Part shown: piece by piece, positions 52,389-63,116 of the stretch
Position numbering within the stretch: position 1 is the first letter of the stretch
Layout of the letters: each line of letters begins with the position of its first letter
Assembly (NCBI GenBank): GCA_943328975.2
Contig: CALQCC020000022.1
Location: forward strand, 1-64,000
Reading direction: 5' to 3'
Length of the DNA stretch: 64,000 bases
Source: Bordetella parapertussis
GTDB lineage: Bacteria; Acidobacteriota; Terriglobia; Bryobacterales; Bryobacteraceae
Notes under the pieces: generated by a model
The model's database searches: none
What the model was told of the DNA's origin: nothing
The model's input: only the letters and a program-made list of their open reading frames with translations
Program-made: the position numbers and the translations under genes

Positions 52389-52518
52389 GGCACTCCTTAG
52401 CGGATCCGAACGGCTTGGACTCGGCCCGATTTTACCGTCTATATTTTGTCACGTTTGCGGAGAGGGTGAAAGGGCCGAAAGGCTGGCATATAATGTCGTC
52501 CAGGAAAAGGGAGCGCGA

Positions 52519-52932
52519 ATGAACACAAGCCGGGTGATTGCGGGCGGTTTGACTGCCGGCCTGGTCCTGAATATCGGGGAGGCCGTGCTACATGGGGTCG
52601 TGCTGGCGGAACCGACCGCCGCCGCGTTGAACAGCCTGGGTAGAGAGGCCGCAGGGAGCGCGCTGGGGCTGGTCTCATTGGTTGCCGTGACGTTCGCGCA
52701 GGGGTTAGTAGGGATGTGGATCTACGCTGGTCGCAGAGCACGGGGAACCTCTGCCGCAGCGATTACCGGTCTCGCATTGTGGGTGCTTTCCGCACTCTAT
52801 TCGGGGATTTATTTCCACGCCGGCTTCCCGGGAGCTCTGCCCAACGACGTCGTGTGGTGGCCAGTAGCTTGGGGTCTGGTCGAATATCCACTGGCCCTAG
52901 TCGCCGGAGCGGCCATGTACCGCGAACACTAG
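52519..52932 (+). CDS. Small four-helix membrane protein
   Basis: ATG 52519 follows AAAAGGGAG. The 137-residue protein has four predicted membrane helices (about 5-28, 43-68, 76-99 and 110-133) with short loops and no recognised motif. It ends exactly one base before the DUF1592 stop on the other strand and splits the DUF1592/DUF1552 set. I do not recognise the family; GLTAGLVLNIGEAVLHGV in the first helix may help a search. Confidence 0.7.
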   Translation: MNTSRVIAGGLTAGLVLNIGEAVLHGVVLAEPTAAALNSLGREAAGSALGLVSLVAVTFAQGLVGMWIYAGRRARGTSAAAITGLALWVLSALYSGIYFHAGFPGALPNDVVWWPVAWGLVEYPLALVAGAAMYREH

Positions 52933-55371
52933 CTACCGGGCAGCGACTTGCTTCGCGATCGGAGCTGGCACCTTCTTCATTTGGAACGGCGTGCTGCGGA
53001 CGATGCCGAGCACCACGGCCGAAAACTTGTAGTTCTGCTTCGCGGCCTGATGCGTGATGTCCCGGACAACCGGCATATCGTAATGTTCCAGGCCACGGCC
53101 TAGCGCGTAGATGAGCAACTTCTCCGTCATGGTGCCGACGAATTGTTCCGGACGGCGCAGCAGGGCTTCGCGCAGTTCGATGGGACCGCTGACCTTGGTG
53201 CCATCCGCCAGTTGCCCGGCGGTGTCGATCTGGCCACCGAGTTCCTTAGTGCGATAGCGGCCCACGGCGTCAAAGTTTTCCAGCGCGAGACCCAGAGGGT
53301 CCATCACGGAGTGACAAACCGAACAAGTAGCAGCTTCGCGATGCAGGGCGAGGCGCGCTCGCAGTGTTGTGGCGTTGCGACCGCTCTCGTCATTCTCTTT
53401 CAGTGCCGGAACGTTCGGCGGAGGAGGCGGCGGCGGGGTGCCCAGGATGGTCTCCAGGATATACTTGCCCCGCTTCACGGGCGAGGTGCGATTGGACTCA
53501 GATGTGAGGGTAAGGAAACTTCCCTGCCCCAGGATGCCGCGCCGGTTCGGATCGGTGATCTTCACGCGGCGGAAGTTACTGCCGTAGATTCCCTGAATGC
53601 CGTAGTGTTGCGCCAGGCGTTGATTGACGAAGGTGTAATCGGCGGTGACCAGGTCCAGCACATTGCGGTCTTCGCGCATGACGTTGGCGAAGAGGAGTTC
53701 GGTTTCCTTACGGAAGGCCTGGCGCAGGTTGTCGTCGAAATTGGGGAAGACGTTGGGATCGCGCGTCTGGCTCTGCAGGTTGCGCAACAGCAGCCACTGT
53801 CCCGCGAAGTTACTGATCATGGCGTCGGCGCGCGGGTCGGCCATCATGCGCTTGACCTGTTGCTCCAGCACCGCTGGATTCTTCAGGCGGCCTTGCGCGG
53901 CAGCGTTGATGAGTTCCTCGTCGGGCAGACTGCTCCACAGGAAGAACGACAGGCGCGAGACTAGCTCCAGATCGGTGAGGCGGCGGGTGGAGCCGGGGGC
54001 TGCGGTCTTCGGATCGGGCTCGCTGCGGAAGATGAATTTCGGATTCGCCAGCACCAGGCGCAGAGCGTTTTGGATGCCCTTCTCGAACGAGGCGTCCTTG
54101 CGACCGGCTTCATAGAGGCTCATGAGCGACGCGAGCTCGGCGTCGGCGACAGGTCGTCGATAGGCACGCTTGGCGAGTGCACTTAGGATCTGCTTGGCGC
54201 ACGGAGCTTCCGCAGCGGGCGTCTTCGGCTGGCAAGTGAAGATCTTTCTGCGGCTGGGAGTATCGCCGGACCCGGTGGCCTTGAACGGTCCCGTGATTTG
54301 GACGTGATCGACCAGCGGCACGCCGTTCATGTTTTGCAGATCGTGATCGCGGGTGAAGGGCTGCAGCGGCTCATCGGTAGGAGCGGAGTTGCGGCGCAGG
54401 AACGCGACGGCGACCGAGCGGCGACCGGCCTTCACAGGGATGCGGGCTTTCAGACGCGCGTCGAGCGTGTCCTTCGCGACGCCGAGGTTTTCATCCGACA
54501 TCCGATTGTCGTCTTCGCCACCTACGGGCGCAAGGAACACGCGTTCGCCGTCGATGGAGACTTCGAGCTCGTGCGCATATTCGAGGCCGGTCACGTAGCC
54601 GACGATATTCTGGATGAGGAAGACGCTGAAATCGTAGTCGGCGTCGAGCGGGAAATTATGTTGGATCAGGATGCCGCCGCGCGTACCCAGCGGGAGGCCC
54701 TCGATATGATCCTCTTGCGAGAGGTCGGGCGGGACTTGTACGATGCGGCTGATCGGCGTGGTCTCCAGATCGCCCACTGCGAGGGCGCTGATCTTGCGCG
54801 AAGACACCAGATACTGATCGAGTAGCGTGGGCGAAACGCGCAGTGCGTCCGCGATGTTGTCGAAGCCGTCGCTTTCATCGTCGGGCGGCAAGTACTCGGC
54901 GGGATCGATTTCGACGCCGAGAAGATCGCGAACCGCATTCGCATACTCGTTACGATTCATGCGGTGAATGGGCGAACGGCCAGGATCGGCGGAGGCTGCG
55001 AGGTTGCGGTCGAGCGAAGTCGCCAAGTATTGCGCCAGCGCCTGCGAGGAAGCGAGTTGCGGTCGCGGCATGCCCTGCGGTGGCATCTGTCCACCGTTCA
55101 GTTTGCGAATGACTTTTTCCCAGATGACGGCATTGTCCGCGACCTTATCGAGGCTCAGACCTTCTAGAACGAGGTTGCCGATCTTGGCGCGCGTGCTGTG
55201 GCAGCCCACGCAATAGGTGTTGATCAGTTGGCGGTGCACGTCGGCGGGCGAGGCTTGCTTGGCGGCGGGCTGCTGCGACTGAGCGACAGGCATGTACGCA
55301 AAACCCACAATCCCAACGATTGCGGCTGCGGCAACGGACGCTGTCTTACGCGGAAAGGTCTTGCGCTGCAT
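52933..55371 (-). CDS. DUF1592/DUF1588-type protein with planctomycete cytochrome c domain
   Basis: The 812-residue exported protein starts with a signal helix and a heme motif, NTYCVGCHSTRAKIG (about residue 55). The string of DUF1587, DUF1592 (about 430-560), DUF1588 (about 600-680) and DUF1585 (C-terminal) follows. Markers are MNRNEYANAVRDLLGV, RLSFFLWSSLPDEEL and CSVCHSVMDPLGLALE. A second CxxCH sits in the latter. A redox role outside the cytoplasm is likely, probably in complex with DUF1552 proteins; the substrate is not known. Confidence 0.9.
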   Translation of the reverse strand: MQRKTFPRKTASVAAAAIVGIVGFAYMPVAQSQQPAAKQASPADVHRQLINTYCVGCHSTRAKIGNLVLEGLSLDKVADNAVIWEKVIRKLNGGQMPPQGMPRPQLASSQALAQYLATSLDRNLAASADPGRSPIHRMNRNEYANAVRDLLGVEIDPAEYLPPDDESDGFDNIADALRVSPTLLDQYLVSSRKISALAVGDLETTPISRIVQVPPDLSQEDHIEGLPLGTRGGILIQHNFPLDADYDFSVFLIQNIVGYVTGLEYAHELEVSIDGERVFLAPVGGEDDNRMSDENLGVAKDTLDARLKARIPVKAGRRSVAVAFLRRNSAPTDEPLQPFTRDHDLQNMNGVPLVDHVQITGPFKATGSGDTPSRRKIFTCQPKTPAAEAPCAKQILSALAKRAYRRPVADAELASLMSLYEAGRKDASFEKGIQNALRLVLANPKFIFRSEPDPKTAAPGSTRRLTDLELVSRLSFFLWSSLPDEELINAAAQGRLKNPAVLEQQVKRMMADPRADAMISNFAGQWLLLRNLQSQTRDPNVFPNFDDNLRQAFRKETELLFANVMREDRNVLDLVTADYTFVNQRLAQHYGIQGIYGSNFRRVKITDPNRRGILGQGSFLTLTSESNRTSPVKRGKYILETILGTPPPPPPPNVPALKENDESGRNATTLRARLALHREAATCSVCHSVMDPLGLALENFDAVGRYRTKELGGQIDTAGQLADGTKVSGPIELREALLRRPEQFVGTMTEKLLIYALGRGLEHYDMPVVRDITHQAAKQNYKFSAVVLGIVRSTPFQMKKVPAPIAKQVAAR

Positions 55372-55386
55372 CGAATGTCTCCAAGA

Positions 55387-56496
55387 TTATTGTAGTCGCA
55401 CGGAGCCGAGTGGGAAACCGACGCCGTTCACCAGCGCCTCAAACATATGGACGCCTGCATACGATTTGCGCGTGGTCATGGGGAGAAAAGAGACCGTGGC
55501 ATTCAGAGTGATGGATTCGTGCGGTGCCAGTTCGAGCCGGCGCAATTTGAAAACTTTCGGGGTGGTCTTGCCGTTGGCTTTGACGAAGTGGACCCGGTAG
55601 TCGACTTGCAATGTTTGCTGTTTCTTGGCCGTGCTGACCATGTCGAAGGAAAACTGGAGCTTGCCGCCAACGTGCGGCATCTTCGGCGTGAACCTCGCGG
55701 CAGTGACGGTGACTTTGGGTGCCGCTCCTACGCCCATCAGATCGAGCGCTCCAGGATGACCGGCCTTCACCAGCGACCGCAGAGCGTGTTTGACGATCCA
55801 GCGGCGATCTGGGCTCGCGTCCTTCAACCATCGGCGGCAGACGTCGACGGCGATCGCGGGATGGTCCTTGGCAATGTCGTTCAAGTTGTTCGCGACTGAG
55901 CGGCGCACGTAGAGTTCGGGATCGTCCTTCAAGAGTTCGAGCAGTTCCAGAACAGGCGCGGGGTCCTTTTGATAGGCGCGCAGGCGGGGAGCCCAGGGTA
56001 GGCGCGGACGTGAACCTTCCGACACAAGGCGCCGCACATGCACGTTTGGATCCGTGGCCCAGATGCGAAAGCGGTCATGGCTTTCGCGCGGGTATTTCTC
56101 GATGAACGCTCGAATGGAAAATTCCGCTGTGAAGCGTTGCGTGAATTCCCACTGTGCCTGCATGGCACTCTCAAAGTGATCGATGCCATATTTCGAGATG
56201 TAGAAAATGTGCGGCAAGTAGCGAAAAACAGCCATGCCCGTCAGGTCCGGCTGGGCGTTCTCGGCCGCAAGGGAACGGACCAGGATTTGCACTGTATGCT
56301 CGAAGTCCTGCGGCAAATGACGGCGCAGGGCTTCAGCGATGTGCCAAGCACGAGCCAGCAACTCCAGATCGTCCAAGCCGTCCAGGCATTCCGCGGTGAA
56401 ACGAGCGGCATCAAACGGCTCATGGACTTGCGCTAAGTCGCTGGCGAGGCCGGTGACGACTTGTCGATTGAAAAAGACTTTGAGACTGGCTGCCAT
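55387..56496 (-). CDS. AlkC-type DNA alkylation repeat protein with Ig-like domain
   Basis: The 369-residue protein from ATG 56496 has HEAT-like repeats (about 30-250). They contain the AlkC hallmark EGSRPRLPWAPRL and DPELYVRRSVANNLNDIAKD, then an Ig-like domain (about 262-369). AlkC glycosylases remove N3-alkylated purines, and the Ig-like domain of some AlkC proteins reaches into the minor groove. It lies 15 bp upstream of the DUF1592 gene on the same strand, probably by chance. Functional class is inferred from these motifs. Confidence 0.85.
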   Translation of the reverse strand: MAASLKVFFNRQVVTGLASDLAQVHEPFDAARFTAECLDGLDDLELLARAWHIAEALRRHLPQDFEHTVQILVRSLAAENAQPDLTGMAVFRYLPHIFYISKYGIDHFESAMQAQWEFTQRFTAEFSIRAFIEKYPRESHDRFRIWATDPNVHVRRLVSEGSRPRLPWAPRLRAYQKDPAPVLELLELLKDDPELYVRRSVANNLNDIAKDHPAIAVDVCRRWLKDASPDRRWIVKHALRSLVKAGHPGALDLMGVGAAPKVTVTAARFTPKMPHVGGKLQFSFDMVSTAKKQQTLQVDYRVHFVKANGKTTPKVFKLRRLELAPHESITLNATVSFLPMTTRKSYAGVHMFEALVNGVGFPLGSVRLQ

Positions 56497-56536
56497 GGAA
56501 CGGATTTGAGTTCGCTTACGTCCTCTTATAGTAACT

Positions 56537-57214
56537 ATGTCTACTACTCCGGCCACATTCAAAGCAGCCGATCGTGAACATACCAGCGTGCTCGCGGCGG
56601 CGGAAAAGTGCACATTGATTAAGATCGCGCAGAACCTTCCGGCGTGGGTGAATTCGGACCACCTTACGGGACTCGGATTCGTTTCGCTGCTGGCTGCAGC
56701 GGCAAGTTATTGGTATGCCAGCGTCCAGCCGTACGCGCTCATCGCGGTGATCGTATTTCTGGCCCTCAACTGGTTTGGCGATTCGCTGGATGGAACACTG
56801 GCACGCGTGCGCAACAAGCAGCGGCCTCGCTACGGTTTCTATGTGGATCACATCCTGGACGCTATCGGCATCTTCTTCCTGATCTCCGGCATCGCGCTCT
56901 CCGGCTACATTTCGCCCTCGGTCGCCTACGCGTTTCTGGTGGTGTATTTATTGCTGTCGATCGAGATCTACCTCGCGACGTACGCGGTGGGAAAATTCCA
57001 TCTCTCCTATTGGAGCTTTGGGCCAACGGAACTGCGCATCTTGCTGGCGATCGGCAACGTTGTGGTGCTAACGCATCCACATGCGCACATCCTGGGACAT
57101 GAGTACCTGCTGTTCGACGTCGGTTTCGGAGTGGGCACGATAGCGCTGGCGTTGATCCTGATTCAGGCCACGGTGAAACACACGGTGCAACTCTATAAGG
57201 AAGAGACAAAATGA
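56537..57214 (+). CDS. CDP-alcohol phosphatidyltransferase family protein
   Basis: The 225-residue membrane protein has the complete catalytic signature D-x2-DG-x2-AR-x8-G-x3-D-x3-D in DSLDGTLARV plus GFYVDHILD, and about six membrane helices. It should transfer a phosphatidyl group from CDP-diacylglycerol or a related head group to an alcohol. The acceptor cannot be read from sequence. It is coupled to the GtrA gene by a 4-bp overlap. Confidence 0.9.
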   Translation: MSTTPATFKAADREHTSVLAAAEKCTLIKIAQNLPAWVNSDHLTGLGFVSLLAAAASYWYASVQPYALIAVIVFLALNWFGDSLDGTLARVRNKQRPRYGFYVDHILDAIGIFFLISGIALSGYISPSVAYAFLVVYLLLSIEIYLATYAVGKFHLSYWSFGPTELRILLAIGNVVVLTHPHAHILGHEYLLFDVGFGVGTIALALILIQATVKHTVQLYKEETK

Positions 57215-57588
57215 TTCGCTGGCTCCGGTTCAACGCCGTCGGGATGGGCGGAGCCGTCGTGCAGCTGTCGCTGCTGTGGATACTCACGCGCGCGGACGTT
57301 CACTACTTGTTGGCGACCGCGCTCGCAGTGGAAGCCGCGCTGCTCCACAACTTCTTCTGGCACACGCGTTGGACGTGGAAAGGTCGGGATGCGAGCCTAC
57401 TGCGGTTTCACTTGGCAAACGGACTGGTGTCCATTGCGTCCAACTTGCTGCTGATGCGGATCTTCACGGGCTGGCTCAACGTCCCGGCTGTGCCCGCGAA
57501 CTTACTCGCGATCACGCTCACCTCAGCGATCAACTTTGTTCTGGGCGACCGTTGGGTTTTCGCGACGCGCAGCCGCCGAGCGGCCTAG
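57211..57588 (+). CDS. GtrA-family membrane protein
   Basis: The 125-residue protein with four membrane helices matches GtrA (RFNAVGMGGAVVQLSLLWIL, HNFFWHTRWTW, FVLGDRWVF). GtrA proteins are thought to flip lipid-linked sugars such as undecaprenyl-phosphate glucose. With the phosphatidyltransferase upstream it could form a small lipid/glycan modification unit. Its 3' end overlaps the convergent gene by 66 bp. Confidence 0.9.
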   Translation: MIRWLRFNAVGMGGAVVQLSLLWILTRADVHYLLATALAVEAALLHNFFWHTRWTWKGRDASLLRFHLANGLVSIASNLLLMRIFTGWLNVPAVPANLLAITLTSAINFVLGDRWVFATRSRRAA

Positions 57589-58305
57589 TGCTCTGGCCGT
57601 CGCGTTCATGGTGGCGCGCAACGATTCTTGCGGCAGGGAGCGAACAAACGGGCCGACCGCGAAGCCGAGGCCGAATGGGATATCGCGAGACAGCGAGAGC
57701 GAACGGCATTCCAGATACACTCCGTTGGGGCGCGGCTCGATCAACCAGTATGCGTTGAGCCGCCATAAAAACCCCTGCCCCGTCCCTGGCGGCAGTTCGC
57801 GACCGTCATCGACTTCGGCGATGCGCGTGGAACGCGACGTCATGCTCCAGCGTCCAGACCCGAGGTCTTTGTAGACCACCTCGTATTCGGTATTGAGCAC
57901 CGCTGTCAGCACTTTCTTCTTCACGATACGCAGAGAGACTTTCCATTGCGTACCGGTGTGGCTGAGCAGTTTTGAATCCGTCACGTCCGGCGCGTAGATG
58001 GTTTTATACGCCGGGTAATTCTGCAGTACGGCCAGCGCATCGTCGACCGTCGCACCCGGAACCAGCGTCGCCGAAACCCAGTCATGCACCATGCCGTCCT
58101 TCACGTCGATCGCCCCGTCCTTGCGAGCAGCCTCCACCCGAACTTCTCCCGGCTTGAGCTGCCCGTAGCGAGCGCGACCATTGATCTGCGGCTCGGTGGT
58201 CTTTAGATAGGTATCGAAGGCGGCCGTGGTCTGCGGCAATAGAGTGACGTTGAATTGCGCGAAGAGCGCCACCGGAAACAGAGCTAGGCCGAGGACCCGC
58301 AACAT
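57523..58305 (-). CDS. Exported SRPBCC/START-like lipid-binding-type protein
   Basis: ATG 58305 opens a signal peptide (LGLALFPVALFA); the product has 260 residues. The middle (about 60-230) has the pattern of a START/polyketide-cyclase-like fold: VLQNYPAYKTIYAPDVTDSK, VYKDLGSGRWSMTSRSTRI and YLECRSLSLSRDIPFGL. A ligand-binding role outside the cytoplasm is inferred. The last 22 codons run antisense to gtrA, so the C-terminus may be an extension. It starts 1 bp after the alkylation repeat gene stop. Confidence 0.68.
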   Translation of the reverse strand: MLRVLGLALFPVALFAQFNVTLLPQTTAAFDTYLKTTEPQINGRARYGQLKPGEVRVEAARKDGAIDVKDGMVHDWVSATLVPGATVDDALAVLQNYPAYKTIYAPDVTDSKLLSHTGTQWKVSLRIVKKKVLTAVLNTEYEVVYKDLGSGRWSMTSRSTRIAEVDDGRELPPGTGQGFLWRLNAYWLIEPRPNGVYLECRSLSLSRDIPFGLGFAVGPFVRSLPQESLRATMNATARALGRSAAARRENPTVAQNKVDR

Positions 58306-58306
58306 T

Positions 58307-59008
58307 CTACTTCTTAGGACGCGCCGCCTTGGACTTTGGTTCCGCCACGTGTGCGAGCGTCTTCTGGATGTAGGCCGCCGCATCCGGAGTCTTACACGCA
58401 GTATCGCCATGATCCACCGAAACCTTGCCGATTCGCGCCGCCGTCGCAAGAGCCTTCTTCGTCAAATCGGGATTGCGGACGCCGATGGCGATCACCGCCT
58501 GGTTCATCGCATAACGGGTGTAGTTCTTCGCGCCGTGAATGGACTTCTCAATCGTGCGCAGATGCTCTTCAAAATACTCGTTGGGTAATTCTTCGTCGTG
58601 CAGCGCGAGCTGCCCCAAAACGTAGTAGCCGGTCTCGGCGATGAACTCCTCGGGGGACTTGGTCCACTGTTCGGCCTTCTCGTGCGCGAACTCGGTTTCC
58701 GCCGCGTAGCGCGACAGCATCTGCGACATCAGGGAGAAGCGGATGACCTTGACCCAGGCGTCGAGCTCTTCCGACGTAGCCTCGTCGGAGTCGGCGATCA
58801 TGGTCGCCAAGGTGCAAGCATCGCCGTTGCCGGTAGCCCACAACTTCTGCGCCAGCGCGTGATCGGTATCGATCTGTTTGGACAGCTTCTTCAGATCCGC
58901 GAAGCTGACACCCCAAGTGTCTTCCGGGTAGCCGTGGCGAAGGTACGTCTTGCGGGTTTGCGCCGTGCCTGCGGCCTTGAGAGCTTTCAGAGCTTCGTCG
59001 AGCGTCAT
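58307..59008 (-). CDS. AlkD-type DNA alkylation repeat protein
   Basis: ATG 59008 (MTLDEALKALKAAG) gives 233 residues. The protein is made of HEAT-like helical repeats with RHGYPEDTWGVSFADLKKL, LAQKLWATGNGDACTLA and NYTRYAMNQAVIAIGVRN, matching the AlkD superfamily. It may remove alkylated purines or bind DNA lesions. The Lys-rich C-terminus (SKAARPKK) could help DNA binding. It is a second, distant member beside the AlkC-type protein at 55387-56496. Confidence 0.82.
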   Translation of the reverse strand: MTLDEALKALKAAGTAQTRKTYLRHGYPEDTWGVSFADLKKLSKQIDTDHALAQKLWATGNGDACTLATMIADSDEATSEELDAWVKVIRFSLMSQMLSRYAAETEFAHEKAEQWTKSPEEFIAETGYYVLGQLALHDEELPNEYFEEHLRTIEKSIHGAKNYTRYAMNQAVIAIGVRNPDLTKKALATAARIGKVSVDHGDTACKTPDAAAYIQKTLAHVAEPKSKAARPKK

Positions 59009-59065
59009 GTTGACTATGATAGCCACCTCACGCCACGCGAGCAGCGCCGACGCAGTAGCAGAAGC

Positions 59066-59632
59066 CTACGCCAGGTTGAGGACCTTCGCCACCACGTTCT
59101 TTTCCTGCTCGATTTTCTTCTGCAGTAACGTGATCGCGTAGATCAATTGTTCCGGACGCGGCGGGCAGCCGGGGACATACACGTCCACCGGGATAACTTG
59201 ATTCACCGGGACCAGCGCGTAGTTCGAAAACACGCCCGTCGAGGTCGCGCAGGCACCCATGGAGATGACCCACTTCGGTTCCGGCATCTGTTCGTACAGG
59301 CGGCGGATAACCGGAGCCATCTTGTTCGACACGCGGCCGGCGATGATCATGAGGTCGCTCTGGCGCGGGCTCCCACGCATGACTTCCGCGCCGAAACGCG
59401 AAATGTCGTAGCGCGAGGCGATCATCGACATCATCTCAATGGCGCAGCAGGCCAAGCCGAAGCTCATCGGCCAAATGGCGTTTTTGCGGCCCCAATTGAT
59501 CAATTTGTCGAGCGACGTGGTGAGTACGGAATCCCCGTATTCGTCGATCTCAGGTTCGTCGTCCACGCGCGCGAACAGTTCGGGCGGTTGGCTCAGGTGA
59601 AATACGGTGTCTTCAGCGGTGTAATCGGCCAC
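59066..59632 (-). CDS. nuoB: NADH-quinone oxidoreductase subunit B
   Basis: The 188-residue protein has the four Cys ligands of cluster N2: the double Cys in [11 protein letters not shown], one in [14 protein letters not shown] and one in [13 protein letters not shown]2 passes electrons to quinone in Complex I. No other nuo gene lies beside it in this window. It is divergent from malQ with only 21 bp between starts. Confidence 0.94.
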   Translation of the reverse strand: MADYTAEDTVFHLSQPPELFARVDDEPEIDEYGDSVLTTSLDKLINWGRKNAIWPMSFGLACCAIEMMSMIASRYDISRFGAEVMRGSPRQSDLMIIAGRVSNKMAPVIRRLYEQMPEPKWVISMGACATSTGVFSNYALVPVNQVIPVDVYVPGCPPRPEQLIYAITLLQKKIEQEKNVVAKVLNLA

Positions 59633-59653
59633 CTGTTCATTATACGATTAAGA

Positions 59654-61669
59654 ATGACGCCGGAGAGAGAGGCCCTCGAGAACGCCGCGGTTGCTTGCGG
59701 GATCGAGCTCGAATATACCGACACCTGGGGCCGCGTGCATCGCGCCTCGGATGAGACTTTGCAGACCATTCTGGCTTCTTTCGGAGACGCGCCCGCAGCC
59801 CACTCCGGACCGCTCCCGCCCACTCTGGTGGTGTTCGAAGACGAGCCGTCGCTCGCTATCGATCTACCCCCGGAGCAAGCCAAGGGGACCATCAAGCTCG
59901 AGTTTGAATGGGAAAACGGCGAACTGGAGCATCACTGGTTCTGGCTCCCGGAGCTACCTTCCAATCGAGTTCCGCTGCCCGCGCTGCGGCTCGGCTATCA
60001 CCGGTTGCGGCTCTACGCAGTATCGAAACCGGACCTCGCGCTGGTCGGCGAGGCTCGCTTCATTGTCTGCCCCCGCCGCGCGCGCGTTATCGATGAGAGA
60101 GTAGCGGGGCTGGCGGTCACGCTCTACGGATTGCGCTCCGCTCGTAACTGGGGCGTGGGCGACTTTACTGACTTGCGCGCCATCACCACCACCTTCGCCG
60201 CGGCCGGAGCGGCCTTCATCGCGCTGAATCCTTTACACGCCTTGCCGAATCGCCAGCCCTACAACACCAGTCCGTATTTGCCGGAATGTTCGTTGTATCG
60301 AAACTTCTTGTATCTCGATGTGGAACGCGTGCCCGGATACTCCTCCGCCGACGCCGATCAGACCGAGATCGCGGCCCTGCGAGCGACCGAATTCGTTGAA
60401 TACGAACGCGTCGCAGCAGTGAAGTTGCGCGCATTGCGAGCGGCGTTCACTCGCTTCCTCGCGGCGGGCCATACGGCCGAACTGGATTCCTTCGTCACTG
60501 CGGAAGGCCCGTTGCTTCACGACTACGCCATCTACTGCGCGCTGTGGACCGCCGTACACGCTGAGCACCCGGACGTCTGGCTGTGGACCGATTGGCCCGA
60601 ACCGCTGCGTGACGCCCGCTCCACCGCAGTGGCCGAGTTCGCGGCACAGCATCCGGACGACGTACAGTTCTACAAGTTCCTGCAGTGGCAGGTGGACCAG
60701 CAATTGACCGAGGCGCAGGATCACGCCGTCGCGTGCGGCATGAAGATCGGCCTGTATCACGATTTAGCACTGGCGACAGACAAGTTCGGCGCAGACCTGT
60801 GGGCCAACGGTCCCTTCTTCGCGCTGGGCGCGCGGGTAGGTGCCCCGCCTGACGAACTCGCACCCAGTGGACAAGACTGGGGCTTCCCTCCCCCGAATCG
60901 CGACGCGCATCGCGCGAACGGCTACGAATTGTTCGCGCAATCCATCCGCAAGAACGCGCGCCACGGTGGAGCGCTACGCATCGACCACGTGATGCGCTTC
61001 TTCCGCTTGTTCTGGATTCCCGACGCGATGACTGCCGCCGATGGCGCCTACGTTCGCGACTATGCCGAAGACCTGCTGCGCATTCTGGCGCTCGAAAGCG
61101 CGCGCGGCGGCTTCATCGTGATCGGCGAAGATCTCGGCACCGTCTCCGGCGAAGTCCGCGCGCGGTTGGCCGAAGCGGGCATCCTGGGCTACCGCGTGCT
61201 GTGGTTCGAGAAGGACCACGAGGGCAACCTGCGAGCACCCACCGAATATCCGCAACACGCTGCCGTATCGACCACGACCCATGATCTACCCACGCTCGCA
61301 GGATTCTTCTCTGGTCGCGACATTGAAGCCCGCAAGGCCGCCGGCCTGGTGAGCGACGCTGAATATCAACACCAGTGGTCGGCCAGGCGCATCGACATCG
61401 AGCGCGCTGAGCACGCCTTCGCTGCAGCCGGCTTCCCTTTCGACGCAGTCGGCTTCGCACTTGCGACGCCGTGCACTGTCGCGATCGTGAATCAGGAAGA
61501 CCTCACAGGTGAAACCGAGCAGCAGAATCTCCCGGCGACCACGTGGGAACATCCCAACTGGCGTCGCAAGATGCGCGTGGTGGTGGAGGAACTCGGCCCA
61601 ATTGCCGACACCTTCCACGCCAAGCTAGAAATGTCCGGACGCCTTGCATCCCAAACGGCTCAGCAGTAA
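59654..61669 (+). CDS. malQ: 4-alpha-glucanotransferase (amylomaltase)
   Basis: The 671-residue GH77 enzyme starts at ATG 59654 (reading MTPEREALENAAVACGIELE). Catalytic features are RIDHVMRFFRLFWIP (nucleophile Asp), GEDLGTVS (acid/base Glu) and TTHDLPTLAGF (third Asp), with LNPLHALPNRQPYNTSPYLP upstream. It is the long MalQ form with an extra N-terminal domain (about 1-140). It transfers alpha-1,4-glucans in maltodextrin or glycogen metabolism. Confidence 0.95.
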   Translation: MTPEREALENAAVACGIELEYTDTWGRVHRASDETLQTILASFGDAPAAHSGPLPPTLVVFEDEPSLAIDLPPEQAKGTIKLEFEWENGELEHHWFWLPELPSNRVPLPALRLGYHRLRLYAVSKPDLALVGEARFIVCPRRARVIDERVAGLAVTLYGLRSARNWGVGDFTDLRAITTTFAAAGAAFIALNPLHALPNRQPYNTSPYLPECSLYRNFLYLDVERVPGYSSADADQTEIAALRATEFVEYERVAAVKLRALRAAFTRFLAAGHTAELDSFVTAEGPLLHDYAIYCALWTAVHAEHPDVWLWTDWPEPLRDARSTAVAEFAAQHPDDVQFYKFLQWQVDQQLTEAQDHAVACGMKIGLYHDLALATDKFGADLWANGPFFALGARVGAPPDELAPSGQDWGFPPPNRDAHRANGYELFAQSIRKNARHGGALRIDHVMRFFRLFWIPDAMTAADGAYVRDYAEDLLRILALESARGGFIVIGEDLGTVSGEVRARLAEAGILGYRVLWFEKDHEGNLRAPTEYPQHAAVSTTTHDLPTLAGFFSGRDIEARKAAGLVSDAEYQHQWSARRIDIERAEHAFAAAGFPFDAVGFALATPCTVAIVNQEDLTGETEQQNLPATTWEHPNWRRKMRVVVEELGPIADTFHAKLEMSGRLASQTAQQ

Positions 61670-61710
61670 GATACGTCCAAGGCGAAACGCCGGCCCGAGG
61701 AGGCAAGGGA

Positions 61711-63051
<1,341 letters not shown>

Positions 63052-63116
63052 ATCTAGTTTAAAAACCTGATGTGATTCTTTGGCGGGATAGAGCATAATA
63101 GACAGCGAGGGTGAGT

